A stretch of DNA of 64,000 bases from Paenibacillus physcomitrellae. GTDB lineage: Bacteria > Bacillota > Bacilli > Paenibacillales > Paenibacillaceae. Each line of letters begins with the position of its first letter. The first letter of the stretch is position 1. The stretch spans positions 1,364,001-1,428,000 of the forward strand of contig NZ_CP022584.1 of assembly GCF_002240225.1 (NCBI RefSeq), read 5' to 3'. The notes beneath the pieces were generated by a model, which made no database searches, was not told the origin of the DNA, and saw only the letters and a program-made list of their open reading frames with translations. Shown here one piece after another: positions 41,796 to 50,490 of this stretch. Position numbers and translations under genes: made by a program.

Positions 41796-42362
41796 TCATT
41801 CTTTAAACTCATGCTCCAGAATAGCCATCCGGATCATGTCGTGGTATTCCCCATCCTGATAAAGCGCATCCCGTTCGATTCCTTCATGTTTGAAACCGAT
41901 CTTCTCATAGACATGGATAGCCCTTGGATTAAAGGTATAAACGCCAAGGTGAATCCGGTGCAGCCCCAGCACCCGAAACCCATATTCAACCATCCGTCTC
42001 ATCGCTTCCTGCCCATAACCTTTACCTCGTCCATGCGCACTGCCGATCGCAATCCGGATGTTGGCGCTCCGGTTGTCCCAATCGATGTCATTCAGCACCA
42101 CTTCGCCAATCAGGCGCTTGCTGTCCTTCGGGACGATCATGAAATCAACACGGTCCTTGCCAGGCTGACCGATCCGCTCGAGCCAGGCCGCATTCTGCTC
42201 AGCGGTAAATGAAACCGAGAACGAACCGGTCAAAACCATCATTTCTTTATCCTCCAGGAAAGCTGTATAATCGGCCAGATCCCCTTTCTCCGCGTATCGG
42301 AGAAGGATGAGATCACCGACAATTTCCGTCTTCTTGATCTTCGCACTGCCATTCATCTGCAT
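41796..42362 (-). CDS. GNAT acetyltransferase, RimJ/RimL type
   Basis: A 188-residue GNAT protein. Core motifs: LILLRYAEKGDLADYTAFLED at the start, ANIRIAIGSAHGRGKGYGQEAMRRMVEYGF (acetyl-CoA loop) and GVYTFNPRAIHVYEKIGFKHEGIERDA. The arrangement is that of ribosomal-protein or small-molecule N-acetyltransferases (YkkB/RimJ). The ATG at 42360-42362 follows GGGAG closely and a second ATG two codons later is possible. It follows the sugar-binding protein gene by 30 bases on the same strand, but its function looks unrelated. Confidence 0.88.
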   Translation of the reverse strand: MQMNGSAKIKKTEIVGDLILLRYAEKGDLADYTAFLEDKEMMVLTGSFSVSFTAEQNAAWLERIGQPGKDRVDFMIVPKDSKRLIGEVVLNDIDWDNRSANIRIAIGSAHGRGKGYGQEAMRRMVEYGFRVLGLHRIHLGVYTFNPRAIHVYEKIGFKHEGIERDALYQDGEYHDMIRMAILEHEFKE

Positions 42363-42392
42363 CGTACTCCCAATTCTTGATTTAGGTTTGGG

Positions 42393-43721
42393 CTATTTGT
42401 TTTTTTGTGCCGCTTCCTGATGTTTCTTCGCAAACTCCTCAGGCGTTACGGCTTCGCCAAACAAAGCTTGAATCATATTCAAGTGAACCTGGGCCGCATC
42501 CGGTTTCATTTGCACGTCGGCAAATAAAGTGATGTTGCTCGCTTTGTTCAATTCGCCAAGCAGATCGACATAAATTTGCGGCAGATCCATGCTGGAAGGA
42601 TCTACTTTGGTTGCCGGGATCACGCCGGCATCCGTGACCGATTGCTCGCCCCATTTGGCTACGAAATAAGCAACAAATTTCTTTGCTTCCTCTTTAATCT
42701 TGGAATTCTTGGCGATAAACAGCCCGGCTCCGGGGCCTCCTACCCAGCTGTTGATGTCGCCCTTTCCGCCTGCGACAGTAGGGAATTTGAAGAAACCCAC
42801 TTTGTCCTTAAACTCCTGCGGAACATCAGGGTTCGTCGTGAAGTTGGGAATTTCCCAGGTTCCCATTAGAGACATCGCCGCTTTGCCGTCCATGAATTCC
42901 GCTTTGCCCTCTTCATTGGACAAGCCGTTAAAACCTCTATTAAAGGCGTTCATATCCACAAGGTTTTGTATTTCCTGCGCGGCTTTAATAAGGCCGGGAT
43001 CTTCGAATGTGCCGGTCGCGTTAATCGCTTTAGACAACGTATCGCTGCCGGCAATCCGATCCGCCAGATACATATACCACAATGAACCTGTCCAGCGGTC
43101 CTTATTGCCGAGTGCGATAGGTTCGACGCCATGGCTGGCCAGTGTTTTGACGACCTGCTTAAATTCCTCGTACGTAGTAGGAACCCGCAGGTTATATTTT
43201 GCAAAAATTTCTTTGTTATAGTAAACAGGCGTTATATTCAGTTCAATAGGCAGCGCGTAGGTTTTGCCATCCACAGAATAGGCCTCTACCGTACCGGGGA
43301 AAAATTTATCTTTCAGCCCGGGTCTATCCAGAACGTCATCCAGATCGGCAAACAAATCCCCTTTCACGTAGGGATCCATAAATCCTGCCGCCCAAGTAAT
43401 CCCCACATCGGGAAGCTCGTTGGAAGCGGATAACACTTTTAATTTATTTTTATACTGCTCGTTCTCAAACACTTCCTGCTCGATGGTCACGTTCGGATTA
43501 TCCTGCTCATATTGGTCAATGATTTGGCTGACCAGTTTGTACTGCTGGGCTGAACTGCTTTCCGGCCAAATGTGCATCATCTTCAGCGTAATCGGCTGCC
43601 CCCCTCCGTCCGCGGAGATATTCCCGACATCGTCCCGATTCGAGGCATTCTCACACCCGGATAAGACGAGCAGCAGGGACAAAATCAGCAGCAGGCCGGA
43701 AACCGTCATTCTCCTATACAC
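42393..43721 (-). CDS. Extracellular solute-binding lipoprotein (sugar-type), no permeases adjacent
   Basis: A 442-residue family 1 solute-binding protein. The lipobox is LSGC (Cys23) after MTVSGLLLILSLLLV. The body has TLKMMHIWPESSSAQQYKLV, NELPDVGITWAAGFMDPY, YALPIELNITPVYYNKEIFAKY, and GKAAMSLMGTWEIPN, all typical of carbohydrate ABC transport. The GTG start follows AGGAGG. It is the third gene after the YesM and YesN genes, yet no membrane permease genes follow; the next gene is an acetyltransferase. It may feed a distant transporter or present ligand to the kinase. Confidence 0.9.
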   Translation of the reverse strand: MYRRMTVSGLLLILSLLLVLSGCENASNRDDVGNISADGGGQPITLKMMHIWPESSSAQQYKLVSQIIDQYEQDNPNVTIEQEVFENEQYKNKLKVLSASNELPDVGITWAAGFMDPYVKGDLFADLDDVLDRPGLKDKFFPGTVEAYSVDGKTYALPIELNITPVYYNKEIFAKYNLRVPTTYEEFKQVVKTLASHGVEPIALGNKDRWTGSLWYMYLADRIAGSDTLSKAINATGTFEDPGLIKAAQEIQNLVDMNAFNRGFNGLSNEEGKAEFMDGKAAMSLMGTWEIPNFTTNPDVPQEFKDKVGFFKFPTVAGGKGDINSWVGGPGAGLFIAKNSKIKEEAKKFVAYFVAKWGEQSVTDAGVIPATKVDPSSMDLPQIYVDLLGELNKASNITLFADVQMKPDAAQVHLNMIQALFGEAVTPEEFAKKHQEAAQKNK

Positions 43722-43768
43722 AATGGATTCCTCCTAAATTGATGGATGCAAACGATGAACCCTCTTTA

Positions 43769-44548
43769 TTATTGGAAATTGGACATCTCGTGCCGGTAGC
43801 GGCTTGGGCTGATTTGTTCGAGCTGCTTAAACACCTTGATAAAATATTTATCGGTGTTGTAGCCGACCTGCTCGGCGATTTCCCCTACAGAGAGCCGGGT
43901 TTGCGTCAGCAGCTCCTTGGCCCGCTGAATTCGTCTGCGGGTTACATATTCGCTGAACGGAATGCCCGCCTGCTCTTTGAACAAGACGCTGAAGTAACTT
44001 GCGTTCAAATGCACCTTTGAAGCCATCTCCGCCATCGTCAGATGCTCCTGCAGATGGTCATCCACATACGCCATCACTTCACCCACCGGACCGTTAGGCC
44101 GGAGATGCTCTTCATTGATAGCAAAAAGCTTCGGATCCACCAGTTTAGCAAGCTTCTCCGCAAGATGCCGTTCTTCTTCCTGCTTCAAAGCGCGTTCCGT
44201 AATCTCCAGCAGCTCATCCTTGTCAATCGGCTTAAGCAGGTATCCTACCGTTCCGAAACGTAAAGCCGTCTGCACATATTCAAATTCGGCATAACCGGAT
44301 ATCACAACCGTTGCTGGACGATCCGGCCTGTCCTCGAGTGAACGAATCAAATCCAGGCCGCTGACCTCAGGCATCCGGACATCCGTAATCAGCAGATGGG
44401 CCGTATTGTGCGCCAGCCACTCGGCTGCCTCTACCCCGTTTGCAGCGCATTCTATCCGGTATCGGCCGTCCGCCCAAAGCTCGAGTGTCTTCCGAATGCC
44501 CTGGCGGGTTCCCGGTTCATCGTCAACGATCAATATCGTTCGGACCAC
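43769..44548 (-). CDS. YesN-type response regulator with AraC DNA-binding domain
   Basis: A 259-residue regulator: receiver with ILIVDDEPGTRQGIRK, phospho-acceptor Asp56 in LLITDVRMPEVSGLDL, VISGYAEFEYVQTALRF and YLLKPIDKDEL; then a C-terminal AraC domain with VHLNASYFSVLFKEQAG and SVGEIAEQVGYNTDKYFIKVF. GTG start after GGAGG. Its gene overlaps the kinase gene by 26 bases, so the pair is translationally coupled. It probably activates the downstream solute-binding gene or sugar-uptake genes elsewhere. Confidence 0.92.
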   Translation of the reverse strand: MVRTILIVDDEPGTRQGIRKTLELWADGRYRIECAANGVEAAEWLAHNTAHLLITDVRMPEVSGLDLIRSLEDRPDRPATVVISGYAEFEYVQTALRFGTVGYLLKPIDKDELLEITERALKQEEERHLAEKLAKLVDPKLFAINEEHLRPNGPVGEVMAYVDDHLQEHLTMAEMASKVHLNASYFSVLFKEQAGIPFSEYVTRRRIQRAKELLTQTRLSVGEIAEQVGYNTDKYFIKVFKQLEQISPSRYRHEMSNFQ

Positions 44549-46346
44549 CGCTTATTCCTCCCTCTCTCGAAAATTGTCCATCTAAAGGAATCGTAAAGGA
44601 AACCGTTGTCCCCTTCGATCTGGCACTATCAATATGAAGGGCTTCGGCTCCACTTTGCTCCCCTCCGCTGTAATACAATTTCAAACGGCGTTCCACGTTG
44701 ATCAATCCGACCCCTGTGCTGGCCGTAGTCAAAGAAGTTCCCGTCCGGATAGCCTTGCGCAGCACGTCTAATTCTTCCTCATTCATACCCTGCCCGTCAT
44801 CGGCAACCTCAATCCTCACCTTATCGTCAGCCAGACAAGCTTTAACGCTTACGAGTCCTTTGCCGATTTTGCTCTCCACACCGTAACGGATTGCGTTCTC
44901 TACAATCGGCTGCACCAGCAGCTTCGGTATTGGCACCCGTGCGGCTTCGGTATCCAGATCGATTTCCCACTCCAACCTTTCGCCAAGCCTCATGGACATG
45001 ATTTTAAGATACCGCTCTACATGATCGAACTCATCAGCGACCGTTACCCATTCATCCTTCTCCGGATTGCTGATGATATACCGGAACAGCCGGGACATGG
45101 CAACTACCAGACTTGCCAGCTCATCTTCGCCTTTATCGACCAGGGACCAGTTAAAAGCCTCCAGCGTATTAAACAGAAAATGTGGATTAATTTGGGCTTG
45201 AAGCGCCTTTAATTCCGTTCTGCTCTGCAAAGTTTCCTTCTCGTATACGACCCGGATCAACCGGTTGATATGGTGCACCATTTCGTTATAGGAATAATTA
45301 AGCTCCCTCATCTCCATCGTCGTGGAGACTGGCTCCGGATTCGGCATAAGAACGCCGCCGAGCCGTGACTTACGCATCGCTCTGATCAACTGAATGATCG
45401 GTCTGGTCAGCATCGTTGACAGAACGAAAGACAGAATCAGGAAGCCGAGCGCGCCAAATCCGCCCGCGGCAAGCAGCACCGTCCTCAGAACCGACAGCCC
45501 CTTGGTTACGTATTGCACGGGCGTCAGAATAAGGATCGTCCAGTTCGCCGCTTCCGAATATTGTTTGACCAGGACATAATCTTCTCCTTGGAAGGTGACG
45601 GTCTGTTTCTTGGTGTTCAGCAGCGGTGTCAAGTCCGTCCCCGAAGCTGTATCGCCGATCCCGAGCAGCTCTCCCTGGTCGTTCGCGAGCAGGATTGATT
45701 CCCCGCTGTCATCCACGGTGGTTCGCTCATTCAACTGGAAGTATCCCCGCTGGATTCTAGCGATCAAGTAACCGCCTGGCGAGAACCAGCGCTCAAACAG
45801 ATTCACCCTGCGGATGGCCAGTACAGAGTGGCTGTTCTCCGGATCAATCCCGATCCAGACTAACCGACCCTTTTGTTTGTCCGCCTCTTCGATATAACGG
45901 GGGTCCACACGGATATCCAGCTGCCCCTCCTTCAAAGGAAACAGCAGCTTGCCGGTATTCGTGTACAGCTCCAATGCTTCACCTCCCGGTGAATAAGCCT
46001 GATAGCTGCCGGCTACCTGAAGCAGTGCCTGACGTTCATTAAAGGTAGCGGACCGTCCGTCCACTTCGTCCAGGAGCAGCTGCTGGACAAAAGGGTTGCC
46101 GGCCACCTGCGCCGTCAAACTGTCCACCTGCGTCATTAAGGCATCCAAACGGCCGCTGGCCTGTATCGCGGTTTGTTTGATATGTTTTTCCGCGTTATTT
46201 TTGAGAAGCGAAGAGACCTTGCTGTACGTAAAACCGCCCGCAATACCCAAAATGACCAGCATCGCCAGAAAAAAGGCAATAAAGATCTGGTTTCGAAGCG
46301 TGTTAAACCGCCGCAGCCTTCTTGCTATTTTTTTTGCTCTTTTCAT
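44523..46346 (-). CDS. YesM-type sensor histidine kinase
   Basis: A 607-residue kinase of the LytS/YesM class. TM1 at about 20-40, a large extracellular sensor (about 45-285), TM2 at about 287-313, HAMP, then the histidine-kinase motif ALQAQINPHFLFNTLEAFNW (His near 388) and an ATPase with PKLLVQPIVENAIRYGVE and ADDGQGMNEEE, GVGLINVERRL. ATG follows AAGGGG. A cre-like site lies about 290 bases upstream. Such kinases usually sense sugars together with a binding protein, which may be the one encoded two genes downstream. Confidence 0.92.
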   Translation of the reverse strand: MKRAKKIARRLRRFNTLRNQIFIAFFLAMLVILGIAGGFTYSKVSSLLKNNAEKHIKQTAIQASGRLDALMTQVDSLTAQVAGNPFVQQLLLDEVDGRSATFNERQALLQVAGSYQAYSPGGEALELYTNTGKLLFPLKEGQLDIRVDPRYIEEADKQKGRLVWIGIDPENSHSVLAIRRVNLFERWFSPGGYLIARIQRGYFQLNERTTVDDSGESILLANDQGELLGIGDTASGTDLTPLLNTKKQTVTFQGEDYVLVKQYSEAANWTILILTPVQYVTKGLSVLRTVLLAAGGFGALGFLILSFVLSTMLTRPIIQLIRAMRKSRLGGVLMPNPEPVSTTMEMRELNYSYNEMVHHINRLIRVVYEKETLQSRTELKALQAQINPHFLFNTLEAFNWSLVDKGEDELASLVVAMSRLFRYIISNPEKDEWVTVADEFDHVERYLKIMSMRLGERLEWEIDLDTEAARVPIPKLLVQPIVENAIRYGVESKIGKGLVSVKACLADDKVRIEVADDGQGMNEEELDVLRKAIRTGTSLTTASTGVGLINVERRLKLYYSGGEQSGAEALHIDSARSKGTTVSFTIPLDGQFSREGGISGGPNDIDR

Positions 46347-46902
46347 CTACTCGCCCCTTTAGATGTGAAGCCGAACTCTGATTTTACTTGGGGATTCGCT
46401 GGCAATCCGGTTTGAGCACAGATTGCCGGAGCGCGGCACCTGAGGAAACCTGATCCCTTCGGTTAATGCGGCAAACAAACCAAATACAGCTGAAAGCGTG
46501 TTCATATTGTCCTGCAGCTGCTTGTATTCTTCGATCCCGGCAGAGGCGTCCGCTGCTGCTTGGTTGACATCAGCAGTCCCTCCCGGTCCCTCGTTGTCTA
46601 TTTTGGATAAGCCCCATGCTGCCCTGATTTATAGAAAGCGCTTAAATTCCTTGCTAGTATCAACATACCACACAATCCCGCTTTTAGAATAGAAGGCATT
46701 TTTTTGGATAACAAACTTTTTTAACGCTCACTATGCTCCTGTTGGGGCTTTCTCCAGCTTTGCCCTTGGATTTCACTGCTCCGGCGGCGGTTTTGATCTG
46801 GAGCAAGGCCATCCATCGCAGCAAAATATTTATCAGACTGGAGGACTTACCTGCTCCCACAATACAGGAAGGAAATTTGCAGCGTCTATAGAAAAGCAGC
46901 AC
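46347..46902. other. Long upstream region of the YesM operon with a cre-like site
   Basis: No intact gene is visible. A minus-strand frame ending near 46357 encodes a plausible but start-less peptide stretch (DVNQAAADASAGIEEYKQLQ), possibly a decayed gene. AGAAAGCGCTTAAA at 46633-46646 matches the CcpA cre consensus at 11 of 14 positions. Confidence 0.4.
46633..46646. promoter_or_regulatory. Candidate CcpA cre site
   Basis: AGAAAGCGCTTAAA resembles the consensus TGAAAGCGCTTTCA. It lies 287 bases upstream of the YesM gene and next to a possible TATAAA -10 on the minus strand, so it could put the sugar-sensing operon under catabolite control. Confidence 0.4.
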
Positions 46903-46925
46903 AAAAGAGCCGGGGATGCCCGGCT
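46903..46925 (-). terminator. Terminator of the VOC protein gene
   Basis: AGCCGGG/CCCGGCT hairpin on the minus strand followed by TCTTTT, 26 bases past the stop codon. Confidence 0.7.
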
Positions 46926-46950
46926 TTCCTCTTGCACCTATACAGATGGA

Positions 46951-47349
46951 TTACTGCGTATTCGGCAGATTCAACTCCCATGTAATGCCGTTGCGGTCTT
47001 TGACCACCCCGTATTTGGCGCCCCAAAACGTCACTTCCAGCGGCATCTGCACCTCTCCGCCTTCACTAAGTCCGTTAAAGATTCGGGTCAGCTCCTCATC
47101 ATTCTCCGCTTCAATGGAAAGCCAGATCTGATTCCCCTGCACAACAGGACGAAATACATCCGCGAAATAAAGCACACAATGGTCCTTAATGTGCAGTTCG
47201 GCATGAAGGTATTTGCCCTCCTGCCCTTTAAAACCTTCAATTCCGTCCGACAGCTGGGCGTTACGGATTTCCCCGCCAAAGATCTGCCGATATCCCTCCA
47301 AGGCTTCACGACAATTTTCCAGAAAAAGATGGGAGCGCAAGGTGATCAT
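46951..47349 (-). CDS. VOC family protein, PhnB-like
   Basis: A 132-residue member of the vicinal oxygen chelate fold. It starts ITLRSHLFLENCREALEGYRQIFGGEI, then GKYLHAELHIKDHCVLYFADV, IWLSIEAENDEELTRIFNGLSEGG and TFWGAKYGVVKDRNGITWELN. This is the PhnB-type subgroup, related to glyoxalase and fosfomycin resistance proteins, but its metal ligands are incomplete and no activity can be assigned. AAAGGAG lies eight bases before the ATG. Confidence 0.88.
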   Translation of the reverse strand: MITLRSHLFLENCREALEGYRQIFGGEIRNAQLSDGIEGFKGQEGKYLHAELHIKDHCVLYFADVFRPVVQGNQIWLSIEAENDEELTRIFNGLSEGGEVQMPLEVTFWGAKYGVVKDRNGITWELNLPNTQ

Positions 47350-47702
47350 TTAAAAACTCCTTTACCGTTGTTTGTATTTCATATGATTTCTATTCTATTT
47401 TTTACAAGCAGCATACCATATAAACCCAATTATCGACATAACCAAGCAAATTCCTTTCGCCGCTTTTTATTCTATTTGTAAAATCATTTGTCGCCTTTTT
47501 AAGGATAACCCCGCTTATATCAGCATTTTTCGTTTTCTTAGCCTCTTCTATTAAAACGTTTTTGTAAAATTATATCCTTCGTCATGAAACGACAGCTTTC
47601 CAACTCTAAGTCTAGTATTTTAAGAATGTTGAGTTTTCAAAGGGCATTTAAGGACTGTTTTTGCTACTTATTACTATTTTGTATAAGGGGTTTGAACAAG
47701 GC
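47350..47702. other. AT-rich upstream region of the KinB-like kinase
   Basis: About 350 bases of AT-rich sequence with poly-T and poly-A tracts separate the VOC gene and the kinase gene, which are divergent. No open frame with a ribosome binding site is seen. A sporulation (sigma-H) promoter would be expected here but is not clear by eye. Confidence 0.4.
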
Positions 47703-48983
47703 ATGCTGCTGGAAAAATTATTACTTAACGTTTTTATCGTCTTATCTCCAATTCTTATCTATACCGCATTTAGTGACCGGATCAAAAAAGTTGCATCTCC
47801 GCTCTCCATCGGGCTGGTGCAGGGCGCAGCCTCTTCACTTTGTCTTATCTTCTCTTACGAGGCGCTAGATCTGTATTGGAATTTAAGATATGTCCCGTTG
47901 GTCATCTCAACCGTTTACGCGGGTCCAGTCGCTGGTTTGATCAATTATCTTGTTATTCTGGGGTTCAGAGCTTATCTGGACGGCGACGCATGGTACTTCG
48001 GTTATGCAAGTGCAAGCCTTACTTTGACCTTCCTTGGCACCTTATATTTATCCCGGTACTTCAAGAACCACAGCAACCGGGATAGACTTAGGCGGGTTGC
48101 TGCGGTTGCTGTACTTCCTTCACTGCTTATGTTGATTATCCCGCTCAGCTATACCTTATTTAATGCCGTCGAAAGCCCCGTTCACTTTACTCCAATTATA
48201 GCTTTATTGTTATTTGGAGCACTGGAAACCTTGGGTACCTGGATGCTTGCCATGCTTTTGGAGTTTAACAATGAGAGATTACTGTTGAAAGAGGAAAGCA
48301 TGCGCGCGGAGAAACTAAAAGCGCTGGGCGGAGTCGCCGCCTCCATAGCTCACGAAATTCGAAATCCGTTAACAGCGGTTCAAGGTTTTCTCCAACTTAT
48401 TCGGGCCGGCACTTATGACCGCAAAACCAATGACTATCTGCAAATTGCACTGGATGAACTGGAACGGGCGGAATCAGTCATTAAAGACTATTTAAGCTTT
48501 ACGAAACCCAAGTTAACCAAATTTGAAACCTTCTGCCTTGCAGAGCTTACCCATCATATCATTACGAGGCTGACTCCGCTTTCCAGCTATAAAGGAATTG
48601 AATTTCAATGCAGGTTTAACGGCCCTATGTACATTTATACCGACCGGGAACAGCTGCAGCAGGCGATTGTGAACGTCATAAAAAATGCAGTAGAAGCCTC
48701 CCCGGAAAATTCCTCCGTGCAAATCGATCTTGCCCTGCAGGGTAGTCAAGCAGAACTTAAAATCATTGACAGCGGCAAAGGCATGACCGAAGAGGAAATT
48801 CAACGAATCGGCACATTATTTTATACCACAAAAGAAAAAGGCACCGGACTTGGCACCTCTGTCGCCGTAAGGATTATAGAAGCCATGAAAGGGAACATTT
48901 TATACGAAAGTGAAAAAGGAAAAGGAACCGTTTGCATCATCTCCTTGCCTCTGGAGGGCGAGCAGCTTGCCAGCACCAACTAA
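47703..48983 (+). CDS. KinB-like sensor histidine kinase (orphan)
   Basis: A 426-residue kinase. The first 185 residues have five to six membrane helices of the 5TM-LYT type (LIYTAFSDRIKKVASPLSIG, PLVISTVYAGPVAGLINYLVI and so on), then HisKA with ALGGVAASIAHEIRNPLTAV (His217) and the ATPase with NVIKNAVEASPENSS, DSGKGMTEEEIQRIGTLFYT and GLGTSVAVRIIE. This layout matches KinB, a phosphorelay kinase that feeds Spo0F. No regulator is next to it, as usual for such kinases. ATG follows AAGGGG with 12 bases. Confidence 0.85.
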   Translation: MLLEKLLLNVFIVLSPILIYTAFSDRIKKVASPLSIGLVQGAASSLCLIFSYEALDLYWNLRYVPLVISTVYAGPVAGLINYLVILGFRAYLDGDAWYFGYASASLTLTFLGTLYLSRYFKNHSNRDRLRRVAAVAVLPSLLMLIIPLSYTLFNAVESPVHFTPIIALLLFGALETLGTWMLAMLLEFNNERLLLKEESMRAEKLKALGGVAASIAHEIRNPLTAVQGFLQLIRAGTYDRKTNDYLQIALDELERAESVIKDYLSFTKPKLTKFETFCLAELTHHIITRLTPLSSYKGIEFQCRFNGPMYIYTDREQLQQAIVNVIKNAVEASPENSSVQIDLALQGSQAELKIIDSGKGMTEEEIQRIGTLFYTTKEKGTGLGTSVAVRIIEAMKGNILYESEKGKGTVCIISLPLEGEQLASTN

Positions 48984-49000
48984 ACAAGGCGGTTCGGTCC

Positions 49001-49366
49001 TCAAAGCAGCATGAGTACAACGAGAAAGATAAGCAGCAGAGTGATCAACCCCAGAGAAATAAACAAAAACCAGATCAAATGAGTAGAATAAACCAGGCGC
49101 TCGTCCCGAATCCCCTTCTGTTTCAGAAAAAAATCGCGCGTAGCCCAAATCAGCACACAAGCTCCCAAGAGCACGGCTCCAATTCCTCCAACCCTAGCCA
49201 AGATATTGCCCATGTTGGCAAATGAATCCGACTGAAACGCCAGTCCTGCGGTCAAAAACCCAAACCCGATCATGGCAATGCTCGTTCTGACCCAAGCCAG
49301 AAACGTCCGCTCGTTGGCCAAATGCTGTTGAAGTGACTTCACATCATGTTCCTGCTCCGGCAACAT
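49001..49366 (-). CDS. DUF202 (YidH) family membrane protein
   Basis: A 121-residue protein of the DUF202 family. It begins HLANERTFLAWVRTSIAMIGFGF, the family signature, and has three membrane helices (TM1 in that segment, TM2 GNILARVGGIGAVLLGACVLIWA, TM3 HLIWFLFISLGLITLLLIFLV). The role of the family is unknown. GGAGGAG lies six bases before the ATG. It converges with the KinB-like gene 18 bases away. Confidence 0.88.
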   Translation of the reverse strand: MLPEQEHDVKSLQQHLANERTFLAWVRTSIAMIGFGFLTAGLAFQSDSFANMGNILARVGGIGAVLLGACVLIWATRDFFLKQKGIRDERLVYSTHLIWFLFISLGLITLLLIFLVVLMLL

Positions 49367-49523
49367 CGATCTCCTCCTGCATCTTTATTACTTCTTATTT
49401 GGTTATTATTACCCCAATATTATGCGCCAGAAAAGCCTGGATGATCGAAATAAAGAACCAGCTTACGGCTATACCGCTGACTGGTTCTCCTTACGATCCT
49501 TACCCGGACTCCGAAGATTAAAT

Positions 49524-50267
49524 TCAGTTCTGCTTGAACTTTCGAAGCGCAGCAGTAGTGTCGGCATCCAGCAGTCCCAGATTTTTAAGCATTTGCAGAA
49601 CAATAAAGTTGGGCATGCTTTTATCCGCGATTGAACTGATCGCCTTCACCGCCATGCCCGCTTCTACTGCCGATACGGCCCAATTGGGAACCGGCTCTTT
49701 CCCCGATAGGTTCAGCTTCTTCTCCATTGCAGCCAGGCGGAGGTTTAACTCTTCCAGCTTCTCGCTGTCCGGATCCTGCTCGGTCTGGATCGGAGGAACA
49801 ACGTCGTATCTCTTTAATTGGTTGGCCGTTATAATTTGAATCAGTTTGGCTGCATAATTTGGATCAGACGCATAGCCGGATAAATACAAAGCTTCGCACT
49901 GGGCTTCAGGGGTTGGCGCTTGCCGAACCCGTTCATAACGAGCACTTGCAAATAATAAATCCTGATCTTTAAAGAAATTATAAATACTTGTATACGCCCG
50001 CCAATTGGCGCTGACTGAAGTCGCTGTCCCGTTTACATATTCCCGGGTCTTCGTGCTGACGCTGGCTCCGTCCCAATAAGGGGTTGGCTTGCCTCCTCCC
50101 ACCTTGTAGCCTCCAAGATTGTTCCAATCCGGAATCACTCCGCCGGTCTCCAGCCAGCTCTGAGCCAGTCTGACCGAAGGAAACATCGGACTCCCCTCTT
50201 GTCTGACTCGCTCGACGATTGGAACAAGCAGTTCCAGAAATGCAGCAAATCGATATGTGGTTGCCAA
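49524..50267 (-). CDS. Glucosaminidase-domain protein without signal peptide
   Basis: A 247-residue protein. The first 155 residues are a FlgJ/LytG-like N-acetylglucosaminidase domain: FPSVRLAQSWLETGGVIPDW with the catalytic Glu, NNLGGYKVGG, YVNGTATSVSANWRAYTSIY and ALYLSGYASDPNYAAKLIQI. After a short Glu-rich helix, the last 60 residues (NWAVSAVEAGMAVKAISSIA) resemble the helical repeats used in S-layer or phage endolysins. No signal peptide is seen. TTG at 50265-50267 follows a perfect AAGGAGGTGA. Confidence 0.85.
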   Translation of the reverse strand: MATTYRFAAFLELLVPIVERVRQEGSPMFPSVRLAQSWLETGGVIPDWNNLGGYKVGGGKPTPYWDGASVSTKTREYVNGTATSVSANWRAYTSIYNFFKDQDLLFASARYERVRQAPTPEAQCEALYLSGYASDPNYAAKLIQIITANQLKRYDVVPPIQTEQDPDSEKLEELNLRLAAMEKKLNLSGKEPVPNWAVSAVEAGMAVKAISSIADKSMPNFIVLQMLKNLGLLDADTTAALRKFKQN

Positions 50268-50414
50268 GTTTTGTCACCTCCTTGGATAAATTATGAAGGT
50301 CGTTGACAAGACGTTTGGATTTTGGAGCTGAAGCTCGTATTATTAGGATAAATTTTATACTCATTAGGGATTTTAGCTCTTGAACCCAGCTCTTTCAGAA
50401 GAATAAGGGTACAC

Positions 50415-50445
50415 AAAAAAGCCGGCTGGAATCGCCGGCTTTTTT
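50415..50445. terminator. Bidirectional terminator between the glucosaminidase and CDF genes
   Basis: AAAAAAGCCGGC/GCCGGCTTTTTT stem of 12 base pairs with T runs on both sides. Confidence 0.88.
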
Positions 50446-50490
50446 GACCTACCTTTACCTTTACCTTTACCCATTACCTTCCTTAACCTG

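Noticed and set aside
50450..50475. Repeated TTTACC hexamer
   Set aside because: A short microsatellite with no functional context, and its phase does not affect a gene.
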